From the NCBI GenBank assembly GCA_028282185.1, contig JANQIJ010000153.1, forward strand, positions 1-15,969: a DNA stretch of 15,969 bases. Direction: 5' to 3'. Positions 14,763 through 15,969 of the stretch are shown here, in pieces. The notes under the pieces were generated by a model that ran no database searches, was not told the DNA's origin, and saw nothing but the letters and a program-made list of their open reading frames with translations. The translations under genes and the position numbers were made by a program. Source of the stretch: Rhodospirillales bacterium. Lineage in GTDB: Bacteria > Pseudomonadota > Alphaproteobacteria > Rhodospirillales > Casp-alpha2. The first letter of the stretch is position 1, and every line of letters begins with the position of its first letter.

Positions 14763-15205
14763 TCGCGGGCGACCTCCATATCCGCGAGATGGCGGAGACG
14801 GACCTGGACGGCGTCCGGCCGCTGATGCAACACCTGGGATATGACATCGCCGCGGACGAATTGGCCCGGCGCTTCGCCGCCGTGGCGGCGACCGACGGCC
14901 ATCAGGTCTTCCTCGCCGAGCGGGCGGGCGCGGTTCTCGGCCTGGTCCATGTCTTCTTCCGCCCCGCCCTGGAAAAACCGGTGGAGGCGATCATCCAGGC
15001 CATGGTCGTGCACGAGGACCATCAATGCCTGGGCATCGGGCGGAAGCTGATGACCCAAGCCGAGGACTGGGCCCGGGCGGAGGGCCTTCCGTCCGTCTAT
15101 CTCCATACCAACGTCATCCGCGACCATGCCCGCGCGTTCTATGCCAAGCTGGGATATGCGGAAATTTCAGAGGCGGCGGCCCTGCGGAAGAATCTCGCAT
15201 CATGA
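14759..15205 (+). CDS. GNAT-family N-acetyltransferase
   Basis: A 148-residue acetyltransferase. The N-terminal IREMAETDLDGVRPLMQHLGY is the usual opening strand and helix. The acetyl-CoA site is MVVHEDHQCLGIGRKLMTQAEDWA (about 82-105), with the Q-x-x-G-I-G loop (Q in HQCLGIG). VYLHTNVIRDHARAFYAKLGY (about 113-133) is the standard C-terminal motif B. The acceptor is unknown. A longer open frame starts at 14204, but it merely overlaps the SDR gene; the ATG at 14759 forms an ATGA overlap with the SDR stop and gives a standard GNAT. The downstream hydrolase gene also starts with an ATGA overlap. Confidence 0.92.
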   Translation: MIAGDLHIREMAETDLDGVRPLMQHLGYDIAADELARRFAAVAATDGHQVFLAERAGAVLGLVHVFFRPALEKPVEAIIQAMVVHEDHQCLGIGRKLMTQAEDWARAEGLPSVYLHTNVIRDHARAFYAKLGYAEISEAAALRKNLAS

Positions 15206-15846
15206 CCGAGATCATCTTCGACGGGTCCGAGGCGTCACCCCTGACCGTGGCCCTGGCCCATGGCGCCGGCGTCGGCATGGACAGCCCATTCATGGCGGCC
15301 TTCGCGGAGGGGCTGGGCAATCGAGGCCTTCGCTGCGCCCGGTTCGAGTTTCCCTATATGGCCCAGCGCCGGGTCGACGGTGTCAAGCGGCCGCCCAATA
15401 CGGCCAAGGTGCTGTTGGAAACCTGGCGCGAGGTGATCGAGACCTTGGGCGGTCCATCGGGATTGGTGATCGGCGGCAAGTCCATGGGCGGGCGCATGGC
15501 CTCCATGTTTGTTGCGTCCCTGGAAGCCCAGGACACACCCCGAAACCGGATGCCAAGTGGCGTCGTCTGCCTGGGCTATCCGTTTCATCCCCCCGGCCGG
15601 CCGGAAAAGCTCAGGACCGAGCATTTGGCCGGCCTCAGGACCCCGACCCTGATCTGTCAGGGCACGCGGGACCCCTTCGGCACGTCGGACGAGGTCCCGG
15701 GCTATACCCTCTCCCCGGCCATTCAAGTCCATTGGTCCGAGGACGGCGACCATCACCTGAGCCCGCGCAAGAAATCCGGGCGGACGGAGGACCAGAACTG
15801 GCAGGAAGCGCTGGACGCGATTTTCGAATTCTCGGCCAGGCTCTAA
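15202..15846 (+). CDS. Alpha/beta hydrolase (KANL3/Tex30-like, dienelactone-hydrolase-type)
   Basis: A 214-residue cytoplasmic hydrolase. LAHGAGVGMDSPFM (18-31) supplies the oxyanion-hole region. The nucleophile is Ser94 in GGKSMGGRMAS, the acid Asp157 in GTRDPFG, and the base His184 or His185 in GDHHL. The pattern AHGAGxxMDSPFM with GGKSMGGRMA is that of the KANL3/Tex30-like branch of alpha/beta hydrolases. The substrate is unknown. The ATG at 15202 overlaps the GNAT stop (ATGA); an earlier start at 15025 would only add a shadow of the GNAT gene. It is the last gene of the three-gene unit. Confidence 0.88.
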   Translation: MTEIIFDGSEASPLTVALAHGAGVGMDSPFMAAFAEGLGNRGLRCARFEFPYMAQRRVDGVKRPPNTAKVLLETWREVIETLGGPSGLVIGGKSMGGRMASMFVASLEAQDTPRNRMPSGVVCLGYPFHPPGRPEKLRTEHLAGLRTPTLICQGTRDPFGTSDEVPGYTLSPAIQVHWSEDGDHHLSPRKKSGRTEDQNWQEALDAIFEFSARL

Positions 15847-15930
15847 CCGTCGTGCCCGCAACGCTTGTGCCCGCGAAAGCGGGTGGCGGGACTCCGGAAG
15901 TACCGGACCCCCGCTTGCGCGGGGACGACA
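15847..15930. repeat. Dispersed-type palindromic repeat (GCGGG hairpins)
   Basis: The segment contains CCCGC-GAAA-GCGGG (15870-15883), TCCGG/CCGGA (15893-15897/15903-15907) and CCCCGC-TTGC-GCGGGG (15909-15924). The first and last hairpins are similar to each other in inverted orientation. On the minus strand the segment would read as SSPRKRGS-like peptides, a well-known false ORF produced by a palindromic repeat common in GC-rich proteobacteria. It lies right after the hydrolase stop and may also stabilise or end that transcript. Confidence 0.7.
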
Positions 15931-15957
15931 ATGAGTGGGATCAAGGAAGCTCCGACC

Positions 15958-15969
15958 ATGACCGTCAAA
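15958..15969 (+). CDS. Possible start of the next gene (four codons visible)
   Basis: ATGACCGTCAAA at the window end is preceded by AAGGA (ten bases before the ATG), a reasonable ribosome site. An alternative ATG at 15931 lies in the same frame but has no ribosome site. Only MTVK can be read, so nothing can be said about the product. Confidence 0.4.

Overview
The window suggests a high-GC alphaproteobacterium, most likely a Rhodospirillales-type lineage. The evidence is an HflK-HflC-DUF2065-DegP cluster, an alphaproteobacterial-type SspB, and a circularly permuted two-piece tmRNA gene. That tmRNA architecture is characteristic of alphaproteobacteria, although it also occurs in a few other groups. 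I cannot assign a genus from the sequence alone.

Layout. Positions 1-83 hold the last codons of an IS630-like transposase. On the minus strand, 96-4106 is a membrane proteostasis block: hflK, hflC, a DUF2065 membrane peptide and a DegP/HtrA protease. Divergent from it is the Fe-S carrier ATPase gene mrp/apbC (4321-5481, plus). A second minus-strand block (5534-8690) holds an MFS transporter, thyA, folA and an SRPBCC protein. On the plus strand from 8879 come a permuted two-piece ssrA gene (tag ANDNTEALAVAA), a tandem pair of hairpin-rich repeats (9211-9459), sspB and a class I fumarase. ssrA and sspB work together: tmRNA adds the degradation tag and SspB delivers tagged proteins to ClpXP.

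From 11812 to 14023 base composition drops clearly. A sampled 60-base line of the fumarase has 40 G/C, one in the AAA gene 29, and one in the leader 21. This segment is a two-gene cassette: an RloA/AbiLi-like AAA ATPase and an overlapping RloB/AbiLii-like protein. It is best read as an acquired anti-phage (abortive infection) system of the AbiL / RloA-RloB kind. The cassette ends one base before the start codon of an SDR oxidoreductase gene. That gene is followed by GNAT acetyltransferase and alpha/beta hydrolase genes, joined by ATGA overlaps. The window closes with a palindromic dispersed-type repeat and the probable start of one more gene.

Most noteworthy: (1) the permuted tmRNA, recognised from its acceptor stem with G3-U70, CCA end, split P2 helix and tag frame, close to sspB; (2) the RloA/RloB-like defence cassette, which has a Val in place of the expected first Glu of the RloB CEGExTE motif and a Gln in place of the expected H-loop His of the ATPase; (3) the tandem hairpin repeat between ssrA and sspB.
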